In this document: positions 10,808-19,482 of the stretch, piece by piece
Position numbering within the stretch: the first letter of the stretch is position 1
Layout of the letters: each line of letters opens with the position of its first letter
Assembly (NCBI RefSeq): GCF_900119845.1
Contig: NZ_FPKU01000001.1
Coordinates: forward strand, 1,149,528 to 1,213,527
DNA from: Devosia enhydra
GTDB lineage: Bacteria; Pseudomonadota; Alphaproteobacteria; Rhizobiales; Devosiaceae
DNA length: 64,000 bases
Direction of reading: 5' to 3'
Translations under genes and position numbers: made by a program
Notes under the pieces: model-generated
The model's database searches: none
What the model saw: the letters and a program-made list of their open reading frames with translations, nothing else
What the model was told of the DNA's origin: nothing

Positions 10808-11545
10808 TCACGGGGCCTTGGACGTCCCCGCCAGCTCCTGCACCATGTCCCAGGCGCGGATGCGCTTGTCGGTGATGCCCGAAGCATCCTGCAGCGCCAG
10901 GTGGATGAAGGCCGGGGTCAGCTCCATCGGGTCCTTCCAGATCTTGCGCAGCTCCGGGGGGTAGGTGATCTCGCTCATCGCCGTATGCATCGGGTGCCCC
11001 GGCGTGATGGTGTTGACCGACACATTGAAGGGCGTGAACTCGTGGCTCAGCGAGCGCGACAGCCCCTCCAGCCCGAATTTCGAAGCGCAATAGGTTGATT
11101 CATCGAGCCCGCCGACCACCCCGGCATTGCTCGACACATTGATGATCGCCCCAGCCCGCCGCGCCTTCATCCCCGGCGCCACGGCCCGCGTGCAGAGGAA
11201 CGGCCCGCGCAGGTTGACCGCCATTAGACGGTCCCAATCCGCCACCGACACGGCCTCCACCGGGTTGTAGAAGATGATGCCGGCATTGTTGACCAAAACG
11301 TCGATCCGCCCCGCCTCGGCCTCGATGGCGGCGAACACCTTGGCCACCTCCGCGGCATCAGTCAGGTCGAGCCGCTGCGGCCGGATATCGCCGGGCTCTT
11401 CGGCCAGCGTCGCCACCTCGTCGGCGAGCATATCGAGCGCATAGACCACCGCGCCTTCACTGGCATAGGCGCGCGCCACCGCCCGCCCCAGCCCGCGCGC
11501 CGCGCCGGTGACGACCGCGATCTTGCCGTCCAGAACCCCGCTCAC
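10808..11545 (-). CDS. Short-chain dehydrogenase/reductase (SDR)
   Basis: A 245-residue classical SDR: TGAARGLG cofactor motif at 13-20, NNAG at 86-89 and catalytic Ser139, Tyr152 and Lys156 (STYCASK). It should be a cytoplasmic NAD(P)-dependent alcohol or carbonyl oxidoreductase; Asp38 after the second strand suggests a preference for NAD. The start is the GTG at 11545, overlapping the stop of the upstream SDR as GTGA, rather than the longer frame, which lacks homology. The segment after the active site (ITPGHPMHTAM) differs from the usual N-PG-T loop, so substrate specificity is probably unusual. It is converging on the peptidase operon and forms a two-gene unit with the next SDR. Confidence 0.9.
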   Translation of the reverse strand: MSGVLDGKIAVVTGAARGLGRAVARAYASEGAVVYALDMLADEVATLAEEPGDIRPQRLDLTDAAEVAKVFAAIEAEAGRIDVLVNNAGIIFYNPVEAVSVADWDRLMAVNLRGPFLCTRAVAPGMKARRAGAIINVSSNAGVVGGLDESTYCASKFGLEGLSRSLSHEFTPFNVSVNTITPGHPMHTAMSEITYPPELRKIWKDPMELTPAFIHLALQDASGITDKRIRAWDMVQELAGTSKAP

Positions 11546-12312
11546 GTCGCGACCCTCCCGCCATCGATCAGAAGCCCGATGCCGGTGATGAACGAGGATT
11601 GCTTCGAGGCAAGGAACAGCACCGCCTCGCCAATCTCGTCGCCCGTGCCCATCCGCCCCATCGGCGTGATAGACCGCCATTTCTGTTCGAGCTGCGCCGG
11701 ATCGGCAGCAAGGTCGAGATTGCGCCGGTTCATTCCCGTGTCGATGACGCCGGGGTTGATGGCGTTGCAGCGGATGTTGCGCGTCGCATATTCGATGGCG
11801 ATCACCCGCGTCATCGACATGATGCCACCCTTGGATGCCGCATAGGAGAGATTGCCCCCTACATTGGCAAAGGCGCTCACCGAAGAATTGTTGACGATGG
11901 TGCCGCCGCCATTGCGCAGCAGAGCCGGCAGCGCATGCTTGCAGCCAAAGAACGTGCCCTTGAGGTTGACGTCGATCACCCGCTCGAACAGCGCCTCGCT
12001 CACCTGGTCCGATGGCGTCACCGGCTGCTCGATGCCGGCATTGTTGAAGATCGTATCGAGCTTGCCGAACCGCGTCTCGGCATGCGCGACGAGCCCGGCG
12101 ACATCGGCTTCCACCGACACATCGCAGCGCAAAAAGCTGATCTCGCCGCCGGCCGCTTTCGCCTCGGCTTCGAGCGAGGCCCCGCCGGCCGTGTCGACAT
12201 CCCCGACCACGACCCTGGCGCCTTCGCGCGCAAACAGCAGCGCTGTCGCGCGCCCCATGCCGTCCGCGCCCCCGGTAACGATGGCCACCATGCCATCAAG
12301 TCTCTTTTGCAT
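11542..12312 (-). CDS. Short-chain dehydrogenase/reductase (SDR)
   Basis: A 256-residue classical SDR with TGGADGMG at 13-20, NNAG at 90-93, catalytic Ser144, Tyr157 and Lys161 (YAASKGG), and the standard NPGVIDTGM loop and INGG-like end (LLIDGGRVAT). Asp38 in VVGDVD points to NAD. The ATG at 12312 is chosen because it has a GGGGATTGAG ribosome site; the upstream part of the open frame has no SDR sequence. It is the first gene of a coupled SDR pair transcribed divergently from the RidA-like gene, with a 124-base shared promoter region. The pair may oxidise and reduce successive intermediates of the same pathway. Confidence 0.92.
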   Translation of the reverse strand: MQKRLDGMVAIVTGGADGMGRATALLFAREGARVVVGDVDTAGGASLEAEAKAAGGEISFLRCDVSVEADVAGLVAHAETRFGKLDTIFNNAGIEQPVTPSDQVSEALFERVIDVNLKGTFFGCKHALPALLRNGGGTIVNNSSVSAFANVGGNLSYAASKGGIMSMTRVIAIEYATRNIRCNAINPGVIDTGMNRRNLDLAADPAQLEQKWRSITPMGRMGTGDEIGEAVLFLASKQSSFITGIGLLIDGGRVAT

Positions 12313-12436
12313 CTCAATCCCCAGATCAAGCCGGCCAAAGGGCCGGGATTTCATGGTTAACTCGCTCTCGAAGCGGATGTCCGGGCCCTGCCCCAACGCG
12401 CATCCGCATTGCGATCCCCACAAAGAGGACCCCAAG

Positions 12437-12838
12437 ATGGTCGATGGTATCGAACTCTCCAGCCCGCCCGATGTCTGGCCCGTGCCGGGCTACGAGCATG
12501 TCGCCCGCGCCGGCGATTTCATCTTCGTTGCCGGCCAGGTCGCCCGCAATTCCGAGGGCGTCATGGTCGGGCCCGGCAATGCCGCGCTCCAGATCGAGCA
12601 GGTCTACAAGAATATCGGCGCCATCCTCCGCCATGTCGGGGCCACGCCCCAGCATGTGGTCAAGATCAACACCATCCTCGTCGACCGCGACGACGGCGCC
12701 GCCGTCACCGCCGCGCGCAAGGCGTTCTTCGGCGATCATCGTCCGCCCCATACCGGCATCATCATCGCGGGCCTCGGCTCGCCCGAGGTCCGCGTCGAAG
12801 TCGAAGTGGTGGCCTACCTGCCGCAAAAGACGTCGTAA
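12437..12838 (+). CDS. RidA/YjgF-like family protein lacking the catalytic arginine
   Basis: A 133-residue single-domain RidA (YjgF/YER057c/UK114) protein with the family features FVAGQVA, a helix QVYKNIGAILRHVGA and the final strand VRVEVEVVAYL. RidA deaminases hydrolyse reactive enamine or imine intermediates and need an Arg equivalent to Arg105 of E. coli RidA; at that place this protein has His105 in RPPHTGIII, so it probably belongs to a Rid subgroup without classical enamine deaminase activity. Such genes often sit in catabolic clusters. The ATG at 12437 has an AAAGAGGA ribosome site; the longer frame upstream overlaps the SDR gene antisense. It ends 6 bases before the convergent hyuB. 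Confidence 0.88.
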   Translation: MVDGIELSSPPDVWPVPGYEHVARAGDFIFVAGQVARNSEGVMVGPGNAALQIEQVYKNIGAILRHVGATPQHVVKINTILVDRDDGAAVTAARKAFFGDHRPPHTGIIIAGLGSPEVRVEVEVVAYLPQKTS

Positions 12839-12844
12839 CCGCGA

Positions 12845-14560
12845 TCAGCCCAGCGACAGGGCGCGGGCCACCCGGTCCGCGCCATAGTCCCGCTCGGCGG
12901 CGGCCCGGCTCACCTTTTCCTCGCGCAGGTCACGCGCGATATCGGCCAGCGCCCGCTCGGCCGGGTCGCCATAGCCGCCCGCTCCGAGCGTCTCCACCCG
13001 GATGATTTCGCCCGCCATCAGCACGAGGCCGGTGGCCTTGGAGTGCAACTCCTCCTCCTGCGCCGTACCCGGATTGCGCCTGATCCGCGTGACATTGGAG
13101 GGCTTGCCGCCGAACACGCCTGGCGCCGGCACGATATGGGCGTCCGAGCGTGCCGAGAACGTCGTGTTGTCCTGCCGCGCCCGGATCTGGCGTGCCATGC
13201 CCATGCCGCCGCGATGCCGCCCGGCCCCGCCGGAATCGGGCACCAGCGCGTATTCATCGAGCAGCAGCGGATATTCGAGCTCAAGCGCCTCGGCCGGCAG
13301 GTTGGTGGAATTGACCGTGTGCACATGCACCGCGTCCATCCCGTCGCGATCGGCGAAGGCGCCCGCGCCTCCGCCCATGCTTTCGGGATAGACATAGGTG
13401 GCGTTGCGCTGCGGATGCCAGCCCGAGACCGAAACGGCCGAGGTGGAATCGTTGCACGAGGCCATTACCTGCTCGGCCGGCAGCGCCTGGTAAAGCGCCC
13501 CGAACACCGCCCCGCAGAGCCGGTTCGAGGTCACCGCCCGCGCCGCCACCGCCGCGGGCGCCTTGGGGTTGACGATGGTCCCTGATGGCGCGGTGATCTC
13601 GATGGGGTCGATGATCCCCTGATTGGGCATCAGCCCCGGATCGAGCACGGCCTTGACGCAATAATAGATCGACGCCTTGAGCGCACTGTCGGGCAGGTTG
13701 ATCGCCCCGCGCGCCTGCGGTCCCGAGCCATCGAAATCGAAGGACAACCGGTCCCCCGCGATCGTCGCGGTGCAGACGATCGGCACCGGCGCGCCGGGAA
13801 ACCCGTCATCATCCATCGCCCGCTCGAAGCGATAAACGCCATCGGGCAGCGCCGCGACGCGGTTGCGCAGCCGCCGCCGCGTATAGGCGAGAATGTCCTC
13901 GATGGCCTGCTCCACCGCCGGCCAGCCCATCCGCTCGATCAACTGCACCAGCATCGCGCCGCCGCGCACATTGGTGCCCACCTGGGTCCTCAAATCCAGC
14001 AGCCGCTCCTCGGGGTCGCGGGTGTTGTGGGCGATGAGTTCGAGCAGGTCCTCGTCAATCTGCCCGCCCCGCGCGATGCGGATGATGGGCAGCCTGATGC
14101 CCTCTTCAAAAATCGAACGCGACGCGCCTGAGGTCGAGCCCGGCGTCTTGCCGCCCACATCGGCATGATGGGCGATATTGCCGCAAAAGAAGCGGACCTT
14201 GCCCTCGTGATGCACCGGCGTGATGATTGAGATGTCCGGCAGATGGCTGCCGCCCGCCAGATACGGGTCGTTGGCGATGAAGGCATCGCCCTCCGCCATC
14301 GCCTCGAGCGGATAGCGCTTCAGCATCGCCTCGACCGCGCCGATCATCGCGCCCAGATGAATGGGAATATGGTCGGCCTGGGTGATCAGCCGCCCGCTGG
14401 CATCGAACAGCGCCGTGGAACAGTCGCGCCGCTCCTTGATGTTGGACGAGAAGGACGAGCGGATGAGGATCGAGCCCATGTCCTCGGCGATCGCCAGCAG
14501 CCGGTTGGAGAACACCTCCATCTGGATCGGGTCGGCGATATGGTCCTGCACGGCGGTCAT
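12845..14560 (-). CDS. hyuB: Hydantoinase B / 5-oxoprolinase beta-type subunit
   Basis: A 571-residue HyuB protein (PF02538 type): IQMEVFSNRLLAIAEDMG at the start, ERRDCSTALFD, the loop FIANDPYLAGGSHLPD and HADVGGKTPGS, and the C-terminal GAGGYGDPAER. With HyuA it makes an ATP-dependent amide-ring hydrolase, acting on hydantoins, 5-oxoproline or related lactams, or an acetone-carboxylase-like enzyme. The start at 14560 shares one base with the hyuA stop (TGATG), so the open frame that extends to 15220 is not used. Its substrate is not deducible; the nearby SDR and RidA genes suggest a small catabolic unit. Confidence 0.92.
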   Translation of the reverse strand: MTAVQDHIADPIQMEVFSNRLLAIAEDMGSILIRSSFSSNIKERRDCSTALFDASGRLITQADHIPIHLGAMIGAVEAMLKRYPLEAMAEGDAFIANDPYLAGGSHLPDISIITPVHHEGKVRFFCGNIAHHADVGGKTPGSTSGASRSIFEEGIRLPIIRIARGGQIDEDLLELIAHNTRDPEERLLDLRTQVGTNVRGGAMLVQLIERMGWPAVEQAIEDILAYTRRRLRNRVAALPDGVYRFERAMDDDGFPGAPVPIVCTATIAGDRLSFDFDGSGPQARGAINLPDSALKASIYYCVKAVLDPGLMPNQGIIDPIEITAPSGTIVNPKAPAAVAARAVTSNRLCGAVFGALYQALPAEQVMASCNDSTSAVSVSGWHPQRNATYVYPESMGGGAGAFADRDGMDAVHVHTVNSTNLPAEALELEYPLLLDEYALVPDSGGAGRHRGGMGMARQIRARQDNTTFSARSDAHIVPAPGVFGGKPSNVTRIRRNPGTAQEEELHSKATGLVLMAGEIIRVETLGAGGYGDPAERALADIARDLREEKVSRAAAERDYGADRVARALSLG

Positions 14561-16602
14561 CACTTGGTCCTCACGATCAGATTGCCCCAGCGGTCGGCGT
14601 GCACGCTCTGGCCGGGCAGGATGAGGCTCGTGGCGCTCATCTCGTTGATGATGGCCGGGCCGGCGATATCGGTCTCGGCCGGCAGCAGCCCGCGGGCATA
14701 GATGGGCGTGTCCATCCATCCATGGGCCGCGTCCATGTAGACGGGGCGCGAACCCGTCTTCGCCCCATCGAGCGAGGGCCCGCCCGGCACCTCGATCTGT
14801 GGCGCCTTGCGCACGATGCCAATGGCCTGCACCCGCGCCGACACGAACTGAATGTCGCGATGCCGGATGTCGTAGCCATATTCCTTGGTGTGCGCGGCGT
14901 GGAAGCGGTTGGCCACCTCCGCGATATCGCCGGCCCCGAGCCCGTCGCAATCCACCTTCACTTCGAAATTCTGCCCGCGATAGCGCGCGTCGAGCAGCCG
15001 CTTGAACCGCCGGTCGTCCTGGGCCACCCCTTCGCTGTCGAGCCAGGCCTCGCCCTCGGCCTCCATCGCCGCGAAAAGCTCGAGCACCGTCGCCCACGAG
15101 CCTTCGCTCGCATCGGCGAAATGGCTGCGCACATAGTCGGATGAGAGATCGGTCAAAAGCATGCCACGCGCGCACACCGTGCCCGGCTCGCGCGGAATGA
15201 GAATACGCGGCAGCCCGCATTCGATCGCCACTTCGCCCGCATGCAGCGGCCCCGCGCCGCCAAAGGCGCAGAGGGCGAATTCGGACATGTCATAGCCCTT
15301 TTCCACCGACACCGAGCGAATGGCGCGGCTCATATTGGCGTTGGCGATCTGGATGATGCCATGCGCCGCTGCTTCCAGCGACAGCCCGAGCGGGGTCGCG
15401 ACCGTGTCGGTGATCACCCGCCGTGCGGCCTCGAGATCGATCTGCATCCGCCCGCCCAGAAGCGTGCGCGCATCGAGCCGCCCCAGGCAGAGATTGGCAT
15501 CGGTGATAGTCGGCTCCGTGCCCCCCAGCCCATAGGCCACCGGCCCCGGCGCCGCACCCGCCGAGCGCGGCCCCACCTTGAGTGCGCCGGCGTCGTCGAT
15601 CGAGGCGATCGACCCGCCCCCCGCACCGATGACATGGATGTCGAGCATCGGCGTCTTCACCGGATAGCCGGCCACGAGCCGTGCGCTCGTAAAGAGCGGC
15701 GTCGACTGATGGATCAGCGACACGTCCGTCGAGGTACCGCCAACGTCGAAGGTGATGAGGTTAGGCAGCCCCGCGATGCGGCCGATTTCTGCGGCGCCCA
15801 CCACGCCCGCCGCCGGCCCCGACACGCAGGTGCGCACCGGGCTGGCATAGACCGTATCGACCGACATCAGCCCGCCATTGGAATGGATGGTGTAGGGCTC
15901 GGCCGGAATGCCGACATCGGCGACGCGCTTGCGGAAGCGCTTGAGATAGGCGCCCATCTTGGGACCCACAAAGGCGTTCACCGCCACCGTCGACATGCGC
16001 TCGAATTCACGGAATTCGGGCAGGATTTCGCTCGAGAGCGACACATAGGCATCGGGCAACAGCCGCGCCACCACATCGCGGGCCCGCGCCTCGTGCTCTG
16101 GGCGGCGATAGGAGTGCAAAAAGCAGATCGCGACGCTTTCGACCCCGGCGGCGGCCAGCTTTTCCACCGCCGCTTCGAGGGAGGCGTCGTCGAGCGCCGT
16201 CAGGACCTCGCCATCGGGGCCAACGCGTTCGGCCACCTCGACGCGGCGGTCGCGCGGCACCAGCACGGGCGGCTTTTCGATGCGATAATCATAGATCGAG
16301 GGCCGCGCCTGCCGCCCCAGTTCGAGCACGTCGCGAAAGCCCCTGGTGGTCACGAGCCCGGTCTTTGCCCCGCGTCGCTCGATGACGATATTGGTCGCAA
16401 CCGTCGTGCCATGGGCGAGATACCTGACATCGCCCGCCGCTAGGCCGAACTCGGCCAGCATGCCGCGCAGCCCGTTCTCGATCGCCTCGGACGGATCATG
16501 CGGGGTCGAGGGCGTCTTGTAGAAGAACACCTCCCCCGTCGCTTCATTGTGCAGGGTGAAGTCCGTGAACGTCCCGCCGACGTCGACGCCAATTCTATGC
16601 AT
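14560..16602 (-). CDS. hyuA: Hydantoinase A / 5-oxoprolinase alpha-type subunit
   Basis: A 680-residue HyuA protein. The ATPase core of the actin-like fold is clear: phosphate 1 motif GVDVGGTFTDF at 5-15, HGTTVATN at 64-71, SGPAAGVVGA at 261-270 and phosphate 2 motif FDVGGTSTDVS at 285-295, then the C-terminal AFGGAGPLHA. It would phosphorylate the amide substrate for HyuB to hydrolyse. The ATG at 16602 is unambiguous since the N-terminal motif begins at residue 4. It is the first gene of hyuAB, downstream of the GntR regulator and a matching operator. Hydantoinase and N-methylhydantoinase are the best-known activities, but oxoprolinase-like lactams are equally possible. Confidence 0.93.
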   Translation of the reverse strand: MHRIGVDVGGTFTDFTLHNEATGEVFFYKTPSTPHDPSEAIENGLRGMLAEFGLAAGDVRYLAHGTTVATNIVIERRGAKTGLVTTRGFRDVLELGRQARPSIYDYRIEKPPVLVPRDRRVEVAERVGPDGEVLTALDDASLEAAVEKLAAAGVESVAICFLHSYRRPEHEARARDVVARLLPDAYVSLSSEILPEFREFERMSTVAVNAFVGPKMGAYLKRFRKRVADVGIPAEPYTIHSNGGLMSVDTVYASPVRTCVSGPAAGVVGAAEIGRIAGLPNLITFDVGGTSTDVSLIHQSTPLFTSARLVAGYPVKTPMLDIHVIGAGGGSIASIDDAGALKVGPRSAGAAPGPVAYGLGGTEPTITDANLCLGRLDARTLLGGRMQIDLEAARRVITDTVATPLGLSLEAAAHGIIQIANANMSRAIRSVSVEKGYDMSEFALCAFGGAGPLHAGEVAIECGLPRILIPREPGTVCARGMLLTDLSSDYVRSHFADASEGSWATVLELFAAMEAEGEAWLDSEGVAQDDRRFKRLLDARYRGQNFEVKVDCDGLGAGDIAEVANRFHAAHTKEYGYDIRHRDIQFVSARVQAIGIVRKAPQIEVPGGPSLDGAKTGSRPVYMDAAHGWMDTPIYARGLLPAETDIAGPAIINEMSATSLILPGQSVHADRWGNLIVRTK

Positions 16603-16703
16603 GAGGGGTCCGGCTATCCGCTGTTGAAGCCGATGGATCGCGCGGCCACCGGCACCGCCAACGCCGGCATCGAGCCCATCGGCCCACCAACGTCTAATTG
16701 TAG

Positions 16704-16716
16704 ATTGTCACACAAT
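16704..16716 (-). promoter_or_regulatory. Putative GntR/FCD operator for hyuAB
   Basis: ATTGT-GTG-ACAAT (reading the minus strand) is a perfect 5-bp inverted repeat around three bases. Its core TTGTGTGACAA matches the TnGTnnnACnA pattern known for FCD-type GntR regulators such as FadR/VanR. It lies about 100 bases upstream of the hyuA start in the only AT-rich part of the gap and just below the gntR gene. Confidence 0.6.
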
Positions 16717-16874
16717 ATACAGAGCGGCAACAGGGCGCGGGTGTGCCGGCGATCCCTATCGCCGTACCCGCCCACTTTCCTTCTTAAGCAAATTTTGCCT
16801 GTGCCCAACGCCTGTTCCCGCCCCAAAGGGTCGTGAGTTGGAAGCGTACCCTCACCCCAGCCACGGACCACCTC

Positions 16875-16907
16875 CTCCCCCTTGACGGGGGAGGCCGGGA
16901 GGGGGTG
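16875..16907. repeat. GC-rich palindromic intergenic repeat, copy 1
   Basis: A 33-base element, CTCCCCCTT, 3 variable bases, GGGGGAGG, then CCGGGAGGGGGTG. The first two parts form a hairpin. The same element occurs at 21971-22003 with only two substitutions, in another intergenic space. It looks like a REP-type element of the genome. Confidence 0.7.
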
Positions 16908-16939
16908 AAGCCCGGGACACTGGAGTTGGCAGCGACCCC

Positions 16940-17650
16940 TCAGCGCGTCAGCGACAGGGCCTGCTCGGTCTTGCGGGCAATCAGCAGCATGTGATCCTCG
17001 AGCGCCTGCTCGATGGCGGTCATGCTGGTTTCGGGTTTTGCGATTTCAGACACGATCCAGTCGCGCAGCTCTTCGTGCTGGCGGGGAATGGCTTCGAGAT
17101 TGCCGTCGCGGAACCGTTCGTAGTTGAACACGATGAGGACATGCCGCGAGATCGTGTCCCACAGCGTGCCGACAATGGCGTTGTTGGCCGCCTTGCGGAT
17201 GGCGCGGTGGAATTCGAGATCGGCCACCAGCGAATTGCGGATGCTGCCGGCCGCCGCCGAAGCCCGCATGCGCTCGATGGCGGGCTCGAGCGCGTCGAGC
17301 TTCTCGGTGCCGTTGCGCCAGTTGATGATCGCGTCACGCAAGAGGTACGATTCGAGGCTGAGCCGCACCTCCATCACCTGCTGGGTCACCTGCGGATCGA
17401 ACGCGGTGACGCGATAGCCGCGATGGCCGCCCCCGCTGATGATGCCCTGCGCATGCAACACCTTCAGCGCCTCGCGCACCGGCACGCGGCTCACGCCGAG
17501 CTTTTCCACCAGCGTCGTTTCCACGAGGCGGGCTCCGGGCGCCAGCGCGCGTGTCGATATGGCCTCGGCGATGGTATCGGCGACGCTCTCGGACAAGGAC
17601 CGGCGCAGCGGCTGCGGCAGGTCGGGTCGGGTCGGCAGGCTGTTCAACAC
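16940..17650 (-). CDS. GntR family transcriptional regulator with FCD domain
   Basis: A 236-residue FadR/GntR regulator. The N-terminal winged helix (about 18-85) contains the typical AISTRALAPGARLVETTLVEKLGVSRVPVREAL pattern, split here as RLVETTLVEKLGVSR at 41-55 and VPVREALK. The FCD ligand domain (about 95-225) has the metal-binding set Asp144, His148, His192 and His220. The GTG at 17650 is preceded by GCGAGGAA and starts the homology; the longer frame upstream does not. It probably senses an organic acid or amide intermediate and represses hyuAB through the operator at 16704-16716, and possibly the SDR genes. Transcribed in the same direction as hyuA. Confidence 0.92.
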   Translation of the reverse strand: MLNSLPTRPDLPQPLRRSLSESVADTIAEAISTRALAPGARLVETTLVEKLGVSRVPVREALKVLHAQGIISGGGHRGYRVTAFDPQVTQQVMEVRLSLESYLLRDAIINWRNGTEKLDALEPAIERMRASAAAGSIRNSLVADLEFHRAIRKAANNAIVGTLWDTISRHVLIVFNYERFRDGNLEAIPRQHEELRDWIVSEIAKPETSMTAIEQALEDHMLLIARKTEQALSLTR

Positions 17651-17810
17651 GGTTCCTCGCCGGACGCTGGTCGGCCCTCGGGCGATCGGTCCGCAACAAT
17701 GCCCACGATCCTCTTCGGACCATGCAGTCTCAGCCCTTAGCTCTGCCCTGCCCTGCGCGCAAGTGCCGCAGCGCCACACCGGGCTGCGGCTTTGGTCGCA
17801 GCGGCGCCCG

Positions 17811-19445
17811 TCAGCCCCGGGCGCGCAACCCATGCAGATGCCTGAGCAGCCCCTGCGTCGAGCTGTCGTGATCGCCCGCCGAAGCCTCGCCCATCACCTT
17901 GGGCAGCAGCGCCTTGGCCAGCTGCTTGCCCAGCTCCACGCCCCACTGGTCATAGGAATTGACGTTCCAGATCGTGCCCTGCACGAACACCTTATGCTCG
18001 TAAAGCGCCACGAGCGCGCCCAGCGTCTCGGGGTCGAGTTGGCGATACATCAAGGTGTTGGAGGGGCGGTTGCCCGGAAACACCTTGTGCGGCGCCAGCG
18101 CCTTGATCCGCCCCTTGTCGAGCCCCGTGCCCTTCAGCTCGGCGATCGCTTCATCCTCGGTCTTGCCCAGCATCAGCGCTTCGGACTGGGCCAGCACATT
18201 GGCCAGGAGCTTGTCGTGATGGGGCGGCAGGCTCTCATGGGGAATGGCGGCGACGAGGAAGTCGCAGGGGATCACCTCGGTGCCCTGGTGGATGAGCTGG
18301 TAGAAGGCGTGCTGGCCATTGGTGCCCGGCTCGCCCCAGATCACCGGGCCCGTGGCCCAGCCCACGGGCTTGCCCGCAAGCGTCACGCCCTTGCCATTGC
18401 TCTCCATGTCGAGCTGCTGCAGATAGGCCGGCAGGCGCGACAGCCGCTGGTCATAGGGCAGCACCGCGTGGGTCGCAAAGCCCCAGGCATTGCGATACCA
18501 CACCCCCAGAAGCCCCAGGATCACCGGCAGGTTCTGCTCCAGCGGCGTCTCACGGAAATGCCGATCCATGCCGGCCGCGCCCCTGAGGAACGCCTCGAAC
18601 ACATCAAAGCCCACCGCCAGCGCCACCGGCAGGCCGATGGCCGACCACACCGAATAGCGCCCGCCCACCCAGTCCCAAAACCCGAAGATGCGGTCGGCCT
18701 TGATGCCGAAGGCGTCGCAGGCGGCAAGGTTGGTGGAGACGGCGGCGAAATGGTCGCCCACGGCCGCATCGCCCAGCGCCCCCGCAAGCCAGGCCCGCGC
18801 CGAATTGGCGTTGGTCATCGTCTCGTCGGTGGTGAAGGTCTTGGAGGCGACGATGAACAGCGTCCGCGCCGGATCGAGACCCTTGAGCGTATCGGCCAGA
18901 TGCGCGCCATCGACGTTGGAGACGTAATGGCACCGGAGGTCGGGCCGCGTATAGGGCGCAAGCGCCAGCGTCGCCATCACCGGTCCGAGGTCCGAGCCGC
19001 CGATGCCGATATTGACGATATCGGCGAAGGCGCCGCCCGTGCCGGCGATCGTCCCGTCCCGAACCGCCGTCACGAAGCTGCGCATGCGCCCCAGCACCTC
19101 GCGCACCCCCGGCATCACGTCGGCGCCATCGGCCATCACCGCGCCATCGCCCTGATGGCGCAGCGCCGTGTGCAGAACCGCCCGGTCCTCCGTTTCGTTC
19201 AGGTGCTCGCCCCGGAACATCGCATCACGCCGGGGCTCGAGCTCCACCTGCCGCGCAAAGGCAAACAGCGCCGCCAGCGCCTCGGCATCGATGCGGTTCT
19301 TGGAATAGTCGAGCAGCATGTCACCATGCGCCGCCGAAAAGCGCGAGAACCGCTGCGGATCGGACGCGAACATCGCGCGCATGGTGGTTTTCGCCACCCG
19401 GTCCTTGTGGCTTTCGAGTTGGGCGAAGGCGGCCTTGCGTCCCAT
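17811..19445 (-). CDS. pgi: Glucose-6-phosphate isomerase
   Basis: A 544-residue phosphoglucose isomerase, about the length of the E. coli enzyme (549). Visible motifs: [26 protein letters not shown], the PGI signature [26 protein letters not shown] and the second signature [16 protein letters not shown] with the catalytic Lys. It interconverts glucose 6-phosphate and fructose 6-phosphate in the cytoplasm. The ATG at 19445 begins the family homology. It lies 37 bases after tgt in the order queA-tgt-pgi and could be read from the same transcript. Confidence 0.97.
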   Translation of the reverse strand: MGRKAAFAQLESHKDRVAKTTMRAMFASDPQRFSRFSAAHGDMLLDYSKNRIDAEALAALFAFARQVELEPRRDAMFRGEHLNETEDRAVLHTALRHQGDGAVMADGADVMPGVREVLGRMRSFVTAVRDGTIAGTGGAFADIVNIGIGGSDLGPVMATLALAPYTRPDLRCHYVSNVDGAHLADTLKGLDPARTLFIVASKTFTTDETMTNANSARAWLAGALGDAAVGDHFAAVSTNLAACDAFGIKADRIFGFWDWVGGRYSVWSAIGLPVALAVGFDVFEAFLRGAAGMDRHFRETPLEQNLPVILGLLGVWYRNAWGFATHAVLPYDQRLSRLPAYLQQLDMESNGKGVTLAGKPVGWATGPVIWGEPGTNGQHAFYQLIHQGTEVIPCDFLVAAIPHESLPPHHDKLLANVLAQSEALMLGKTEDEAIAELKGTGLDKGRIKALAPHKVFPGNRPSNTLMYRQLDPETLGALVALYEHKVFVQGTIWNVNSYDQWGVELGKQLAKALLPKVMGEASAGDHDSSTQGLLRHLHGLRARG

Positions 19446-19482
19446 GGTCAGCGTCCTCGTGTTCGGTCTTGAGCGAGCGCGG

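Larger units (their letters stand above)
16603..16939. other. Intergenic region between gntR and hyuA
   Basis: This 337-base gap holds no convincing gene. It contains an AT-rich stretch with the FCD-type operator (16704-16716), which is the likely hyuAB control region, and a G/C-rich repeat at 16875-16907 that recurs at 21971-22003. A -10/-35 pair could not be placed with certainty. Confidence 0.7.

Noticed and set aside
14563-15220. N-terminal extension of hyuB to base 15220
   Set aside because: The extra 220 residues lie inside hyuA in another frame and have no homology; the ATG at 14560 overlaps the hyuA stop as expected.
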